Source: an uncultured Eubacterium sp.
GTDB lineage: Bacteria; Bacillota; Clostridia; Oscillospirales; Acutalibacteraceae
Direction: 5' to 3'
NCBI GenBank assembly: GCA_910583925.1
Contig: CAJTZJ010000005.1
Span: forward strand, 1-64,000
Length of the DNA stretch: 64,000 nt
Position 1 is the first letter of the stretch. Each line of letters opens with the position of its first letter. The position numbers and the translations under genes are program-made. The notes under the pieces are model-generated. The model was not told the origin of the DNA. It worked only from the letters and a program-made list of their open reading frames with translations, and did not search any database. Positions 26,684-37,250 of the stretch are shown piece by piece.

Positions 26684-27601
26684 TTATTCTTCACTGTCAA
26701 ACATACCTGCTGCAAAAGCATCTGCATCAAACGGCTGCAGATCATCTATCTGCTCGCCCACGCCAACAAATTTAACAGGCACATCAAGTTCATTATTTAT
26801 TGCAAGCACAACACCGCCTCTTGCAGTACCGTCAAGCTTAGTTAAAACAATTCCTGTTATCCCTGCTGCTTCCTTGAAATCCTTTGCCTGATTAACAGCA
26901 TTCTGACCTGTTGTTGCATCAAGCACAAGAAGAACCTCTTTTGAAGCCTCGGGAAGCTCTCTTTCAATTACACGGCTGATTTTATTCAGCTCATCCATAA
27001 GATTTTTCTTATTATGAAGTCTGCCTGCCGTATCTATAATAATAACATCTGACTTTCTTGCCTTGCCTGCCTGAATCGTATCAAACACAACCGATGCAGG
27101 ATCAGAACCTTCGGCAGATTTGATAAGATCCACCTCTGCTCTGTCTGCCCAAACCTGAAGTTGTTCAATAGCAGCGGCACGGAAGGTATCGGCAGCGCCG
27201 AGAATAACGTTTCTTCCCTGCTCCTTAAGTCTTAATGAAAGCTTACCGATTGTAGTTGTTTTACCAACTCCGTTTACACCGATAACAAGGATAACAGACG
27301 GCTTCGTGCGAAGCTTTAAATAGCTTCCTCCCCAAACGATACCCGAAACAATATCCTTTAAGGTTTCACGCACCTGTTTTACATCCTTAATTCTGTCATT
27401 TTCAATTTTTTCTTTAAGACTTTTTATAACCTTTTCGGCAGTCGGAAAACCAACATCGCCCATAATAAGAATTTCCTCAAGCTCCTCATAAAGCTCATCT
27501 GTGATTTCCTCATAGGAATCAACAACATCCTCTATCTGAGCAGTAATGCCCTCTTCCCTTGTTTTTTTCAAGCCTTTTCTGAATTTATCAAATAATCCCA
27601 T
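26684..27601 (-). CDS. ftsY: Signal recognition particle receptor FtsY
   Basis: SRP-GTPase that docks ribosome-nascent chain complexes to the membrane. The NG domain is complete: an N-domain four-helix start, G1 GVNGVGKTTTIGKL, DTFRAAAIEQLQ, G3 DTAGRLHNK, G4 TKLDGTARGG, and GVGEQIDDLQPF at the end. With 305 residues it lacks the long acidic A domain of the E. coli protein, as usual in Gram-positives. It lies 35 bp after smc. The ylxM-ffh genes that often follow ftsY are absent; rdgB comes next. Confidence 0.96.
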   Translation of the reverse strand: MGLFDKFRKGLKKTREEGITAQIEDVVDSYEEITDELYEELEEILIMGDVGFPTAEKVIKSLKEKIENDRIKDVKQVRETLKDIVSGIVWGGSYLKLRTKPSVILVIGVNGVGKTTTIGKLSLRLKEQGRNVILGAADTFRAAAIEQLQVWADRAEVDLIKSAEGSDPASVVFDTIQAGKARKSDVIIIDTAGRLHNKKNLMDELNKISRVIERELPEASKEVLLVLDATTGQNAVNQAKDFKEAAGITGIVLTKLDGTARGGVVLAINNELDVPVKFVGVGEQIDDLQPFDADAFAAGMFDSEE

Positions 27602-27636
27602 AATTGCTCCTAAAATAAATTATGTATTTGTTTTAT

Positions 27637-30600
27637 TTATTCAAGTCCCATTTGTGCCGCAAGCTCTGCACTCTGAAGCTCCAGAAGCTTCGAAACACCC
27701 TTTTCCTGCATTGTAACACCATAAAGAACATCCGCCTCCTCCATAGTGCCGCGGCGGTGGGTAATGGAAATAAACTGGGTATCGCTTGTCATCTTTCGCA
27801 TATATTTTGCAAATCTTTCAACATTAACATCATCAAGTGCCGCCTCAACCTCATCATAGATACAGAATGGTGACGGAGTAACCTTAAGCACACTGAAAAG
27901 AAGCGCCATAGCGGCAAGCGACTTTTCTCCGCCTGAAAACAGATTAATATTCTGAACTGATTTTCCCGGCGGCTGAATTTTAATTTCTATCGGACTTTCA
28001 AGGCAGTTATCCGGCTGTTCAAGAACAATCTCGCCGTTTCCGCCTCCAAAGAAATCCGCAAAGCATACCTTAAACTCATTATTTATCTTATTGAACTGAG
28101 TTAAGAATTTTTCACTCATTGAAACCGTTAAGTCATCAATAATTTTTCCAAGCTCCTGCTTTGATTTTTCAATATCATCAATCTGCTCCTTAAGGAATTC
28201 ATATCTTTCGGAAACTTCCTTATATTCCTCAATAGCGCCAACATTGATTGAGCCAAGTTTTTTAATTGAATGCTTAATTTCATTAAGACGCCTTTTTGCA
28301 GCAGCCATATCCTCAATAACGATGTTCAGATTTTCAGCCTCACGTCTTGTTAATTCATACTGCTCAAACAGCATATCATTAAGCTCATCATATTCCTTTC
28401 GCATTGCAATTTTGCGTTCATCAAGGCGGACAAGCTCGCTTGAAATATTGCTTCTTTCTTCTGTTTTATTACGCTCAAGAACTCTTAATTCGGTGGAGCG
28501 CTTTTCAAGCTCATTTCTTCTTTCCAGCTGATTGGAAACATCGGCATTTGAATTGCTTGCTTTTTTACGGAATTCATTTGCCTCTGCTTTAATTTCATTG
28601 ATACCCGCAATAAGATTTTCATTTTTACTTTCAATTTCGGCAATTTCATCCTCAATTAATTTAACGCGGCTGCTTTGCGTTGTTTTACGCAGCCTCAGCT
28701 CTTCAACAGCCTGCTTTGCAGCCTCTGCATCTCTGTCAAGAGAAACAATCTGAAGCTTAAGCTCTTCTGTTTTCCGGCGAAGTGCTTCTCTTTCTGAAGC
28801 AACCTCCTCCGCATTATCCGAAACAGAGGAAAGCTGTTTTTCAGCCTCATCAATTTCAGCCTGAACCGAAGCAATATCCTTTTCGCCATCAACAAATTCT
28901 TTTTCAAGAAGCTCTATTCTTTCCTGGGAATTTTCTTTTTCAGAAGCAAGCAGGCTTAACTGATTTTTAAGAGAAGCAATCTTGTCTTTAATAAGTTTAT
29001 CTTCTCCCTCAGCACGGATAACATCTTCCTTAGCTGTCTGAAGCTCTGCCTCAGCAGCCTGAAGTCTTGCAGCAGCATGATTTGCTTCTTCAAGAGCAAC
29101 CTTGAATTCTGCCGCAATTTCCTCAGCCTCTTCAGAAAGTTTCTTTGCTTGCGTATTCAATTCCTCAATGGTATTGGCACGGGATAAAATACCTGCACCC
29201 TTTGCGGCACTTCCGCCCGACATTGAGCCGCCGGGGTTCATAACCTGACCGTCAAGCGTAACAATTTTAAATCTGTTATTATATCTTTTGGCGATACCGA
29301 TAGCGCAATCCATATCATCAACTACAACAACACGGGAAAGAAGATTGCTTATAATCTCCTTATACTTATTATCACAGCTGACAAGATTGGAAGCTATATC
29401 AACAAAACCCAGATTATCATCCAAACCGTGTTCATCAAGCTGCCGTCCTTTGATATTTGAGATAGGCAGAAAGGTTGCTCTGCCTATACGATTATTTTTA
29501 AGATAATAAATTGCTCTTTTCGCATCTGCTTCCGTTGAGGTAACGATATTCTGCATTGCCGCTCCAAGAGCAACCTCTACAGCCATGGAATATTCGTTTT
29601 CAACCTGAATAAGCTGAGAAAGCGGACCATGAATTCCGCCAAGTGCCTTTGCTTCCGATTGGCGCATTACTGCCTTAACAGCACCCGAATAGCCCTCCAT
29701 ATTCTTTTCCAAGTCCGACAGCATTCGTGCTTTAGACTGCTTTTCGGCAAGTGCTCTGTTTATTTTTTCAAGCTTATCCTTAAGCGCATCAGCCTTATCG
29801 GTTTTATTCTTAACCTTGAGCTGATATCCGCTCATTGAATTATTATTTTCATCTATGCGTTCATTTAAAAACTTTAAGTTTTCTTCGCTTTCAGCCTTAT
29901 GCGCACCTTCTATTTCAAGTTCATTTTCTATTGCAGAAATATTGTCATCAACAGTTCCTCTGCGTGCTTCAATTTCCTCTATGCTTGATTTAGCCTTAGA
30001 ACATTTCACACGGCAATCCGTAAGCTTAAAGGTTAATGCAGTTATTCTTTGATTAAGCTCTACAGTTATCTTTGAAAATGCTTCATTGGAAGAAACAAGC
30101 GCTTCCATTTCATCAGATACATTCTGAAGCTCTTCATTTTTTTTCTTTGAATTTTCGGCACTGTCACGAATAAACTGCTCTCGCTCTTCTATCTGGGTAT
30201 CAATCGTTATATTACCCTCGTCAGCAAGAGAAATATCATTTTTCAGCCTTTCAATTGTTTCGTTGTTATGCTTAAGAGTTGCTTCCAGAACCGAAGCCTC
30301 GCCGTCCTTACGAACAGCCTCTTCTTCAAAATTGGCACTGTCTGCTCTGATTTCTTCAATTTCCGTATTGATTTTTGCAATACCGGCAATTACCTGCTCA
30401 ATTTCCTCTTCAATAGACTGAAGCTCATTGCTGCAAATCTCATAAGAGGCATTTGCGGCATCAATTTTATGCTCCTGATCACGAAGATCATTCGTAAATT
30501 TATTGATTTTATTAAGCCATACACCGATTTCAAGCGTTTTTCTTTCTTCGGAAAGCTCGATAAATTTAGCTGCCTTTTCACTTTGCTCCTTAAGAGGACC

Positions 30601-31206
30601 AACCCTGCTTTCAAGCTCGCCGAGAATATCAAGCAGACGAACAAGATTTTCCTGTGCCTGATCAAGCCTTCTTTGCGCATCTGTTCTTTTATGGCGAAAA
30701 CGGGATATACCTGCCGCTTCCTCAAAAAGTTCTCGCCTATCCTCATTTTTAGCAGAGATAATGGAATCTATTTTACCCTGCCCAACCATAGAATAGCCGT
30801 CCGATCCAAGACCGGTATCCATAAAGAGCTCGTGGATATCCTTGCGTCTTACAAGCTCGCCGTCTATTTTGTATTCACTTTCGCCGCTTCTGTAATATCT
30901 TCTCATTACAGTAACGATTTCGCCCTTATCCTTAAGCGTTCCGTCACTGTTATCAAGAGTAAGCTGAACCTGTGCAAAGCCAAGTGCCTTACGGGACGAG
31001 GTTCCGCCGAAGATAACATCCTCCATCTTGGAGCCGCGAAGTGATTTAGATGAGGTTTCGCCAAGCACCCAGCGTACTGCATCGGAAATATTACTTTTAC
31101 CTGAACCATTCGGACCGACAACTGCTGTTATGCCTTTGCCGAAAGTAAGCTCTGTTTTATCAGGGAAAGACTTAAATCCCTGCATCTCAAGTGTTCTTAA
31201 TACCAT
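27637..31206 (-). CDS. smc: Chromosome segregation ATPase SMC
   Basis: Condensin-like ATPase that compacts and segregates the chromosome. Walker A VVGPNGSGKSNISDAVRWVL at about 29-48, then a coiled coil of about 330 residues, a hinge at roughly 505-665 with glycines in MNPGGSMSGGS, and a second coiled coil. The C-terminal signature is FSGGEKSLAAMALLFSVL and Walker B is PFCIYDEVEAALDD. 1189 residues is typical. The ATG at 31206 has GAGG seven bases upstream and lies inside the last codons of the upstream radical SAM gene (20-bp overlap). Confidence 0.97.
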   Translation of the reverse strand: MVLRTLEMQGFKSFPDKTELTFGKGITAVVGPNGSGKSNISDAVRWVLGETSSKSLRGSKMEDVIFGGTSSRKALGFAQVQLTLDNSDGTLKDKGEIVTVMRRYYRSGESEYKIDGELVRRKDIHELFMDTGLGSDGYSMVGQGKIDSIISAKNEDRRELFEEAAGISRFRHKRTDAQRRLDQAQENLVRLLDILGELESRVGPLKEQSEKAAKFIELSEERKTLEIGVWLNKINKFTNDLRDQEHKIDAANASYEICSNELQSIEEEIEQVIAGIAKINTEIEEIRADSANFEEEAVRKDGEASVLEATLKHNNETIERLKNDISLADEGNITIDTQIEEREQFIRDSAENSKKKNEELQNVSDEMEALVSSNEAFSKITVELNQRITALTFKLTDCRVKCSKAKSSIEEIEARRGTVDDNISAIENELEIEGAHKAESEENLKFLNERIDENNNSMSGYQLKVKNKTDKADALKDKLEKINRALAEKQSKARMLSDLEKNMEGYSGAVKAVMRQSEAKALGGIHGPLSQLIQVENEYSMAVEVALGAAMQNIVTSTEADAKRAIYYLKNNRIGRATFLPISNIKGRQLDEHGLDDNLGFVDIASNLVSCDNKYKEIISNLLSRVVVVDDMDCAIGIAKRYNNRFKIVTLDGQVMNPGGSMSGGSAAKGAGILSRANTIEELNTQAKKLSEEAEEIAAEFKVALEEANHAAARLQAAEAELQTAKEDVIRAEGEDKLIKDKIASLKNQLSLLASEKENSQERIELLEKEFVDGEKDIASVQAEIDEAEKQLSSVSDNAEEVASEREALRRKTEELKLQIVSLDRDAEAAKQAVEELRLRKTTQSSRVKLIEDEIAEIESKNENLIAGINEIKAEANEFRKKASNSNADVSNQLERRNELEKRSTELRVLERNKTEERSNISSELVRLDERKIAMRKEYDELNDMLFEQYELTRREAENLNIVIEDMAAAKRRLNEIKHSIKKLGSINVGAIEEYKEVSERYEFLKEQIDDIEKSKQELGKIIDDLTVSMSEKFLTQFNKINNEFKVCFADFFGGGNGEIVLEQPDNCLESPIEIKIQPPGKSVQNINLFSGGEKSLAAMALLFSVLKVTPSPFCIYDEVEAALDDVNVERFAKYMRKMTSDTQFISITHRRGTMEEADVLYGVTMQEKGVSKLLELQSAELAAQMGLE

Positions 31207-32176
31207 TCTTTAACCTCAATTCATTTACAGAAAGCGAATTATCGTAAATAATTTTTATATTGTAACCGGCATTTTCAAGTGCCGTTATATTTGACTTTTT
31301 ATTGCCTTTAAGCTTAGAAACGGTTTTTTCGTTTATATAAGCTGTATATTCGCCCGGCGAATTATCAAGAATTTCATTTAAAAGAATTCTTGACCAAACC
31401 ATTTCTCCAAGCGATTCGTGATATCCGCCGCCAAGCATATTTTCTTTAACATCATCACTTGCGTGAAGCCCTAATCGGATTATTCTGATGCCTTTTTCCT
31501 GAAACATAGGCACCAACTGCGCACAAAGCGAAATTGTGTTTTCAATAGACGAGGGTGCATATTTTCCCTCACGCATAAGCTTTTCCAGATATGTATTTTT
31601 CAAAGTAACCGTAGGATAAATCCTTACCGTATCGGGATTTAATTTAATAATTTCTTTTGCCGATTCAATATCCGTTTCAGGAGAGGACAGATACAAACCC
31701 GTCATCATCTGAAGCCCTAATTCAAAGCCGTATTTTTTAATCAACGCGGATGCTTTCTTTACATCATCCGCGGTATGCCCCCTTAAATTAGCAGACAAAA
31801 CATAATCATTCATACTCTGAGCACCAAGCTCAATTGCTGTTACACCATAAGCCTTTAAAAGATTTAATACCTCATCGTCAATTGCATCCGGCCTTGTTGA
31901 ACAGCGAATCCCCTTTATTCTGCCACTGTCAACATAGGACTTTGCTGCTTCAAGAAGAGAAAGCATATACACCCTTTCAATAGCGGTAAACGAACCGCCG
32001 AAAAATGCAATTTCATACTCATAGTCAGTTTTTAAAAGAGCTGTTTCAACTGCATGTTTAACATCAACAAGTGTCGGTGCAGAAGAACTTCCCGTTATTG
32101 TATTCTGATTACAAAATGAACATTTCTGAGGACAGCCGATATGAGGCACAAAAATCGAAATATTCCCTTTTTTCAT
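31187..32176 (-). CDS. Elp3-like radical SAM protein, function unknown
   Basis: Radical SAM enzyme with Cys15-X3-Cys19-X2-Cys22 in HIGCPQKCSFCNQNTI, the GGSFTA glycine-rich motif, and RCSTRPDAIDDEVL and VTAIELGAQSMNDYVL, which resemble the SAM domain of Elp3. The acetyltransferase domain of Elp3 is missing. At 329 residues it matches the family that sits between rnc and smc in many Clostridia. It overlaps rnc by 4 bp and smc by 20 bp. The substrate is unknown; a tRNA or other RNA modification is a guess from the relatives. Confidence 0.88.
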   Translation of the reverse strand: MKKGNISIFVPHIGCPQKCSFCNQNTITGSSSAPTLVDVKHAVETALLKTDYEYEIAFFGGSFTAIERVYMLSLLEAAKSYVDSGRIKGIRCSTRPDAIDDEVLNLLKAYGVTAIELGAQSMNDYVLSANLRGHTADDVKKASALIKKYGFELGLQMMTGLYLSSPETDIESAKEIIKLNPDTVRIYPTVTLKNTYLEKLMREGKYAPSSIENTISLCAQLVPMFQEKGIRIIRLGLHASDDVKENMLGGGYHESLGEMVWSRILLNEILDNSPGEYTAYINEKTVSKLKGNKKSNITALENAGYNIKIIYDNSLSVNELRLKNGIKNT

Positions 32177-32856
32177 ATTCCCATCAACAGCAAGGCTTCC
32201 TTAGCTGCCTCCTGCTCTGCTTGCTTTTTACTTTTTCCCGTGCCTCTGCCGATAACATTTGAATTCAGATGAACCTCCACATCAAACCTTTTATCATGAT
32301 CCGGACCGCTTTCGCCCACTATAACATAATTAAGCGTTTCATCGGGATTTTGTTGAATAATCTCCTGAAGCTGTGTCTTATAATCCTTAAAATTAATCTT
32401 ATGATTTTCAAGGGCAGAATTTAAAAAGCGAAGAATATGAGCCTTTGCACATTCCATTCCGCCATCAAGATAAATAGCAGCAATCAGTGCTTCAAACGCA
32501 TTTTCAAGAATGGATGGGCGTTCATTCCCACCGGTATTCTGCTCGCCCTTTCCAAGAAGAAGATAATCGCCAAGGCTGATATCCTTTGCAAATTGGGATA
32601 ATTCAGCTGTGCATACAAGGCTTGAGCGAAGCTTTGACAATTCGCCCTCAGGCATATCGGGGAACTTGCCGTAAAGCAATTCAGCCGTAACAATGGAAAG
32701 CACAGCATCGCCGAGGAATTCCATACGCTCATTGCATTTTAAACCGTTTCTTATCTCATTTGCATAGCTTGAATGCGTTAAAGCTTCAAGCAGCAGCGAT
32801 TTATCTTTAAAACGATATTTAATTTTTTCTTCAAAAGCACTTAAATCTTTATTCAT
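32173..32856 (-). CDS. rnc: Ribonuclease III
   Basis: Double-strand-specific endoribonuclease for rRNA processing and mRNA turnover. The signature NERMEFLGDAVLSIVTAELL holds the catalytic Glu and Asp, with further acidic residues in ENAFEALIAAIYLDGG. A double-stranded RNA-binding domain fills the last 70 residues (FKDYKTQLQEIIQQ; GTGKSKKQAEQEAAKEAL). 227 residues is standard. Its start overlaps plsX by 8 bp, so there is no room for the acpP gene usually found between the two. Confidence 0.96.
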   Translation of the reverse strand: MNKDLSAFEEKIKYRFKDKSLLLEALTHSSYANEIRNGLKCNERMEFLGDAVLSIVTAELLYGKFPDMPEGELSKLRSSLVCTAELSQFAKDISLGDYLLLGKGEQNTGGNERPSILENAFEALIAAIYLDGGMECAKAHILRFLNSALENHKINFKDYKTQLQEIIQQNPDETLNYVIVGESGPDHDKRFDVEVHLNSNVIGRGTGKSKKQAEQEAAKEALLLMGI

Positions 32857-33844
32857 TTCCCTTACTGAACGCCTTTTCTATATCATCAATTAAATTATTA
32901 TCCAAAAACCAAACTGCCTGCTTAATTGCATTTTTAAATGTTCGTGCATCAGCAGAACCGTGCGCCTTAACAACAGGCTTTTTAACACCCAGCAAAACCG
33001 CTCCGCCGTATTCCTTATAATCAAACTGCTTTTTCATATCATTAATTCCGCTCATAACCCCAAAAGCACAAAGCATTGACAGAAAATTTTTTTTGAAAAC
33101 ACCTTTAATGCCGTTCATAAGCACCTTGGCTACTCCCTCGTAAGTTTTAAGGATTAAATTTCCTGCAAAGCCGTCTGCAACAACAACATCAGCCTCTCCG
33201 AAGGGTATCTGCCTGCCCTCAATATTACCAATAAAATTATAGTCCGCTGCTTTCATAAGGGCATACGCTTCCTTAACAACAGCCGTTCCCTTTGTTTCCT
33301 CAGTTCCGTTATTGGCAAGGGCAACCCTTGGATTGTCAACATGAAGAATATTCTTCATATAAAGGCTTCCCATTAAACCAAACTGATATAAAAACTCGGC
33401 TCTGCATTCTGCATTTGCACCGCAATCCATTAATAAAACAGGATTTTTTGCACTGGGCATAACCGAAGCAATGCAAGGTCTTTTAACGCCCTTAATCCGC
33501 TTTGCAAGGAAGGTAGCGCCAACGGTTATAGCCCCTGTGCTTCCGGCTGAAACAAGCGCATCACCTTTACCGTCAGCCAAAAGCCTGAAGGCAATTCCAA
33601 GACTTGAATTTGCTTTTTCCTTTAACACGGATTTCGCATCATCGCACATTGTAATTTCACATTCAGCATCAACAAGCTCCGTATTTTTAAGCTTAATATT
33701 ATTTTTTTCAATACATTCGGATATTTTTTCTTTATTGCCTACAAGAATAACATCAATTCCGTATTCTTCAACAGCAAGCATAGCCCCTTTTATAATCTCA
33801 AGAGGTGCATTATCTCCTCCGAAAGCATCAACTATAATTTTCAT
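32849..33844 (-). CDS. plsX: Phosphate acyltransferase PlsX
   Basis: Makes acyl-phosphate from acyl-ACP for phosphatidic acid synthesis. Family motifs: IIVDAFGGDNAPLEIIKGA at 3-21, SSLGIAFRLLADGKGDALVS and AGSTGAITVGATFLAKRIKG, VLLMDCGANAE, ALANNGTEETKG, and VVADGFAGNLILKTYEG. 331 residues is typical. It overlaps trmFO by four bases and rnc by eight. Confidence 0.96.
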   Translation of the reverse strand: MKIIVDAFGGDNAPLEIIKGAMLAVEEYGIDVILVGNKEKISECIEKNNIKLKNTELVDAECEITMCDDAKSVLKEKANSSLGIAFRLLADGKGDALVSAGSTGAITVGATFLAKRIKGVKRPCIASVMPSAKNPVLLMDCGANAECRAEFLYQFGLMGSLYMKNILHVDNPRVALANNGTEETKGTAVVKEAYALMKAADYNFIGNIEGRQIPFGEADVVVADGFAGNLILKTYEGVAKVLMNGIKGVFKKNFLSMLCAFGVMSGINDMKKQFDYKEYGGAVLLGVKKPVVKAHGSADARTFKNAIKQAVWFLDNNLIDDIEKAFSKGNE

Positions 33845-35133
33845 TTTATTACCTCGTCAAGAGCATGAAGTGCTCTTTCTGAAAGCGCAGCATAACGCAG
33901 GCGCTTGTCCTTTATTTTAGGCTCTATCAGGGGAAGAATTCCGAAATTCGCCCCCATAGGCTGAAAGTTTTTTACTGTTTTATCACTTATATATTCCGAA
34001 AGTGCACCAAGCATTGTTGTTTGAGGCAAATCAAGAAATTCTTTATTTTCGGCAAATCTTACTGCATTTATTCCTGCAAGAATACCGGAAGCAGCTGATT
34101 CCATATAACCCTCAACGCCTGTTATCTGCCCAGCAAAAAACACAGACGGATACGCTTTAAGATTGAAGCCTTTATTCAGCACCTTCGGAGAATTGAGAAA
34201 TGAATTTCTGTGCATAACTCCATATCTTACAAATTCAGCATTCCGAAGAGCAGGTATCATGGAAAAAACTCTCTTCTGTTCGCCAAATTTAAGATTGGTC
34301 TGAAAACCGACTATATTAAACATGGTACCTTTTTCGTTTTCTCTTCTGAGCTGAACTGCAGCCCATGGACGATGACCTGTTCTCGGATCCGTTAAGCCAA
34401 CCGGCTTCATCGGACCAAACCTTGGTGCATCAAGCCCGCGCTTTGCAAGCTTTTCAATCGGCATGCAGCCCTCATAAACATCAAAATCATGCAGCACTGC
34501 ACCCTCAGCATTTACAAGCTCACCGATAAAATTTTCATATTCCTCTTTATTGAAAGGGCAGTTGATATAATCATCCTCGCCGCCTCTGCCGTATCTTGAA
34601 GCACCGAAAGCGATGTTCATATCAACAGACTCCGCCGTTACTATCGGAGCAGCCGCATCATAAAATGAAAGATAATTGCCGCAAAACTTTTGGATTGCTT
34701 CGCTCATTTTTCCATCTGTCAACGGACCGGTTGCAACAATTGTTATTTCATCATCGGAAATATCAATTTCCTCAACCTCTTTATAAACGATTTCAATATT
34801 CGGATGGGATTTAATTTTATCGGTTATGTTCTGTGAAAAAACATCTCTGTCTACAGCAAGCGCTCCGCCTGCTGCAACCGAGCATTCACGGGCAATCGGA
34901 ACAGTCAGCGAACCGAGCCTTGCCATTTCCTCTTTTAAAAGACCTGCAGCCGAATCAATCCTGCTTGCCTTAAGAGAATTAGAGCAAACAAGCTCTGCAA
35001 AATTATCTGATTTATGCGCAGGGGATTTTTTATCCGGCTTCTGCTCAAAAAGAGTTACCCTATATCCTCTTTCGGCAATCTGCCATGCAGCTTCAACACC
35101 TGCCAGCCCCGCGCCTATAACATTGAACTTCAT
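33841..35133 (-). CDS. trmFO: Folate/FAD-dependent tRNA (uracil-5-)-methyltransferase TrmFO
   Basis: Makes 5-methyluridine at tRNA position 54 using methylenetetrahydrofolate and FADH2. The dinucleotide-binding motif is NVIGAGLAGVEAAWQIAERG at 4-23. ELVCSNSLKASR carries a conserved cysteine and a second is in YEGCMPIEKLA. Further signatures are RTGHRPWAAVQLRREN and FAGQITGVEGYMESAASG. 430 residues is standard. The ATG overlaps the topA stop by four bases, the common topA-trmFO pairing of Bacillota. Confidence 0.96.
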   Translation of the reverse strand: MKFNVIGAGLAGVEAAWQIAERGYRVTLFEQKPDKKSPAHKSDNFAELVCSNSLKASRIDSAAGLLKEEMARLGSLTVPIARECSVAAGGALAVDRDVFSQNITDKIKSHPNIEIVYKEVEEIDISDDEITIVATGPLTDGKMSEAIQKFCGNYLSFYDAAAPIVTAESVDMNIAFGASRYGRGGEDDYINCPFNKEEYENFIGELVNAEGAVLHDFDVYEGCMPIEKLAKRGLDAPRFGPMKPVGLTDPRTGHRPWAAVQLRRENEKGTMFNIVGFQTNLKFGEQKRVFSMIPALRNAEFVRYGVMHRNSFLNSPKVLNKGFNLKAYPSVFFAGQITGVEGYMESAASGILAGINAVRFAENKEFLDLPQTTMLGALSEYISDKTVKNFQPMGANFGILPLIEPKIKDKRLRYAALSERALHALDEVIK

Positions 35134-37232
35134 TCTTCCTCGCCCTTTTTCTTTCTTGGAACAGGCTTGGTAAATCCGCAGCCTTCTGTATCAGGACAAT
35201 AAAGTACATTTCCTTTTTTTCTGAACAGAGATTTTCCGCATTTCGGGCAAACCTCATCGCTTGGCAGATCCCATGTCATAAAGTTACAATTCGGATAGTT
35301 TGAGCAGCCATAGAAGGATGTACCTCTTTTTGTTTTCTTTTCAATAACATCGCCGCCGCATTCAGGGCATTTCGCTTTTGTTTTATAAACAAGAGGCTTT
35401 GTATTTTTACATTCTGGATAACCGGGACAGGCAAGGAATTTTCCGAATCTGCCAACCTTGATAACCATATTCCTGCCGCATTTTTCGCAAACTTCGTCTG
35501 TTTCCTCTTCCTTAAGCTTAATTTTAACACCCTGCATATCCTTTTTCGCCTGCTCAAGCGGTGCTTCAAAATCATCATAATAAAGGCGAATCATATCAAT
35601 ATAGTTTTCATCGCCGCTGTCAATCTTATCAAGATCCGTTTCCATCTTTGAGGTGTATTTTACATTAACGATATTCGGCATTTTATCTTTAAGAAGATTC
35701 GTTACAGCCTCGCCAAGCTCTGTAGGCACAAACTGCTTGCCCTCTCTTTTAACATACTCTCTTGATACAATTGTTGAAGTAATGGTTACATAGGTTGACG
35801 GTCGGCCGACACCATTTTCTTCAAGCGCCTTTGTCAGACTTGCTTCCGTATATCTTGCAGGAGGCTGCGTAAAATGCTGATTGCCCAGAATTGATTTAAG
35901 ACGCAGCTCATCGCCCTTCACGAGCTCAGGAAGAGGAGCGGAAGAATCGTCCTTGCCCTCATCCTTTGATTCCTCATACAAAGCAGTAAAGCCGTCAAAC
36001 TTAACTGTATATCCGGATGCATTGAAAATATAATCACCTGCTTCAATTTCCACCTTAACGGTTTCCTGAAGGCAGTTTTCCATCAGAGAAGCAATAAAGC
36101 GTTCCCATACAAGCCTATAAATTTTATACTGATCCATTGTTAAAGAGCCTTTAACGGAATCGGGAGTAACATTCGGCATTGACGGACGAATCGCTTCGTG
36201 ACCATCCTGAATATTACCCTTTGATTTAAAATATCTCGGCGTTTTCGGAAGATATTTTTCGCCGTAGGTTTCAAGAATATACTGATTGCCTGCTGCTCGG
36301 GCATCTTCGGAAATACGAAGAGAATCCGTTCTCATATAGGTTATAAGACCAACTGTTCCCATGCCGGCAACATCAACACCCTCATAAAGCTCCTGTGCAG
36401 CCTTCATTGTTCTTCTTGCCTGAAATGAAAGACGGCGGGAAGCCTCCTGCTGAAGAGTTGAGGTAATAAACGGAGGAGTGGGGCTCTTTTTTCTTGTACC
36501 CTTCTTTACTGATTTGACAATATAGTGCGCATCCTCCAAATCTGAAAGTATTGCATCACTTTGATCCTTATTGGTTATTTTAAGTTTTGTTCCGTCCTTA
36601 CTGTGAATAGCAGCAGCGAAAACCTTTTTGCTTGGAGGATTTGAAAATTTTGCATCTATAGACCAGTATTCCTGAGGTACAAAGGCACGAATTTCTTCCT
36701 CTCTGTCAACAATAAGGCGAAGGGCTACCGATTGAACTCGACCTGCCGAAAGACCTCTTCTGATTTTCTGACTGATAAAAGGAGAAAGCTTATAACCGAT
36801 TAATCTGTCTAAAATTCTTCTTGCCTGTTGTGCATCAACAAGATCTATATCAATGGAACGGGGTTCACGCATACCTTCTGTTACACCATGCTTTGTAATT
36901 TCATTGAAGGTAACACGGTTTTTCTCGTTCATATCAAGATCAAGAAGTGTTGCAAGATGCCAACTTATGGCTTCTCCCTCTCTATCAGGGTCAGTTGCAA
37001 GATAAATATATTCAGCCTCTTCGGCTTTTTTCTGAAGCTCCTTAACAAAATTTTCTTTGCCCTTTATAACTGCATATTTAGGAGCAAAATTATTATCTAT
37101 TTCAACGGAAAGGCGGGCAGCTGGAAGATCACGAACATGACCCATGGAAGCAACAACCTCATATCCCTTTCCAAGATAACCTTTTATATTTTTTGCCTTT
37201 GCAGGCGACTCTACTATAACAAGCTTTGACAT
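35130..37232 (-). CDS. topA: DNA topoisomerase I
   Basis: Type IA topoisomerase that relaxes negative supercoils. Toprim domain: KLVIVESPAKAKNIKGYLG at 3-21 and the acidic triad in YLATDPDREGEAISWHL. The active-site tyrosine is in GLITYMRTDSLRIS near residue 300. The C-terminal 130 residues hold several four-cysteine zinc ribbons (CEKCG...CPGYPEC, CPECGG...CSNYPNC, CPKCG...CPDTEGC). 700 residues is normal. It starts 18 bp after dprA. Confidence 0.97.
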   Translation of the reverse strand: MSKLVIVESPAKAKNIKGYLGKGYEVVASMGHVRDLPAARLSVEIDNNFAPKYAVIKGKENFVKELQKKAEEAEYIYLATDPDREGEAISWHLATLLDLDMNEKNRVTFNEITKHGVTEGMREPRSIDIDLVDAQQARRILDRLIGYKLSPFISQKIRRGLSAGRVQSVALRLIVDREEEIRAFVPQEYWSIDAKFSNPPSKKVFAAAIHSKDGTKLKITNKDQSDAILSDLEDAHYIVKSVKKGTRKKSPTPPFITSTLQQEASRRLSFQARRTMKAAQELYEGVDVAGMGTVGLITYMRTDSLRISEDARAAGNQYILETYGEKYLPKTPRYFKSKGNIQDGHEAIRPSMPNVTPDSVKGSLTMDQYKIYRLVWERFIASLMENCLQETVKVEIEAGDYIFNASGYTVKFDGFTALYEESKDEGKDDSSAPLPELVKGDELRLKSILGNQHFTQPPARYTEASLTKALEENGVGRPSTYVTITSTIVSREYVKREGKQFVPTELGEAVTNLLKDKMPNIVNVKYTSKMETDLDKIDSGDENYIDMIRLYYDDFEAPLEQAKKDMQGVKIKLKEEETDEVCEKCGRNMVIKVGRFGKFLACPGYPECKNTKPLVYKTKAKCPECGGDVIEKKTKRGTSFYGCSNYPNCNFMTWDLPSDEVCPKCGKSLFRKKGNVLYCPDTEGCGFTKPVPRKKKGEEE

Positions 37233-37250
37233 ATCTTATTTTGATTCCTT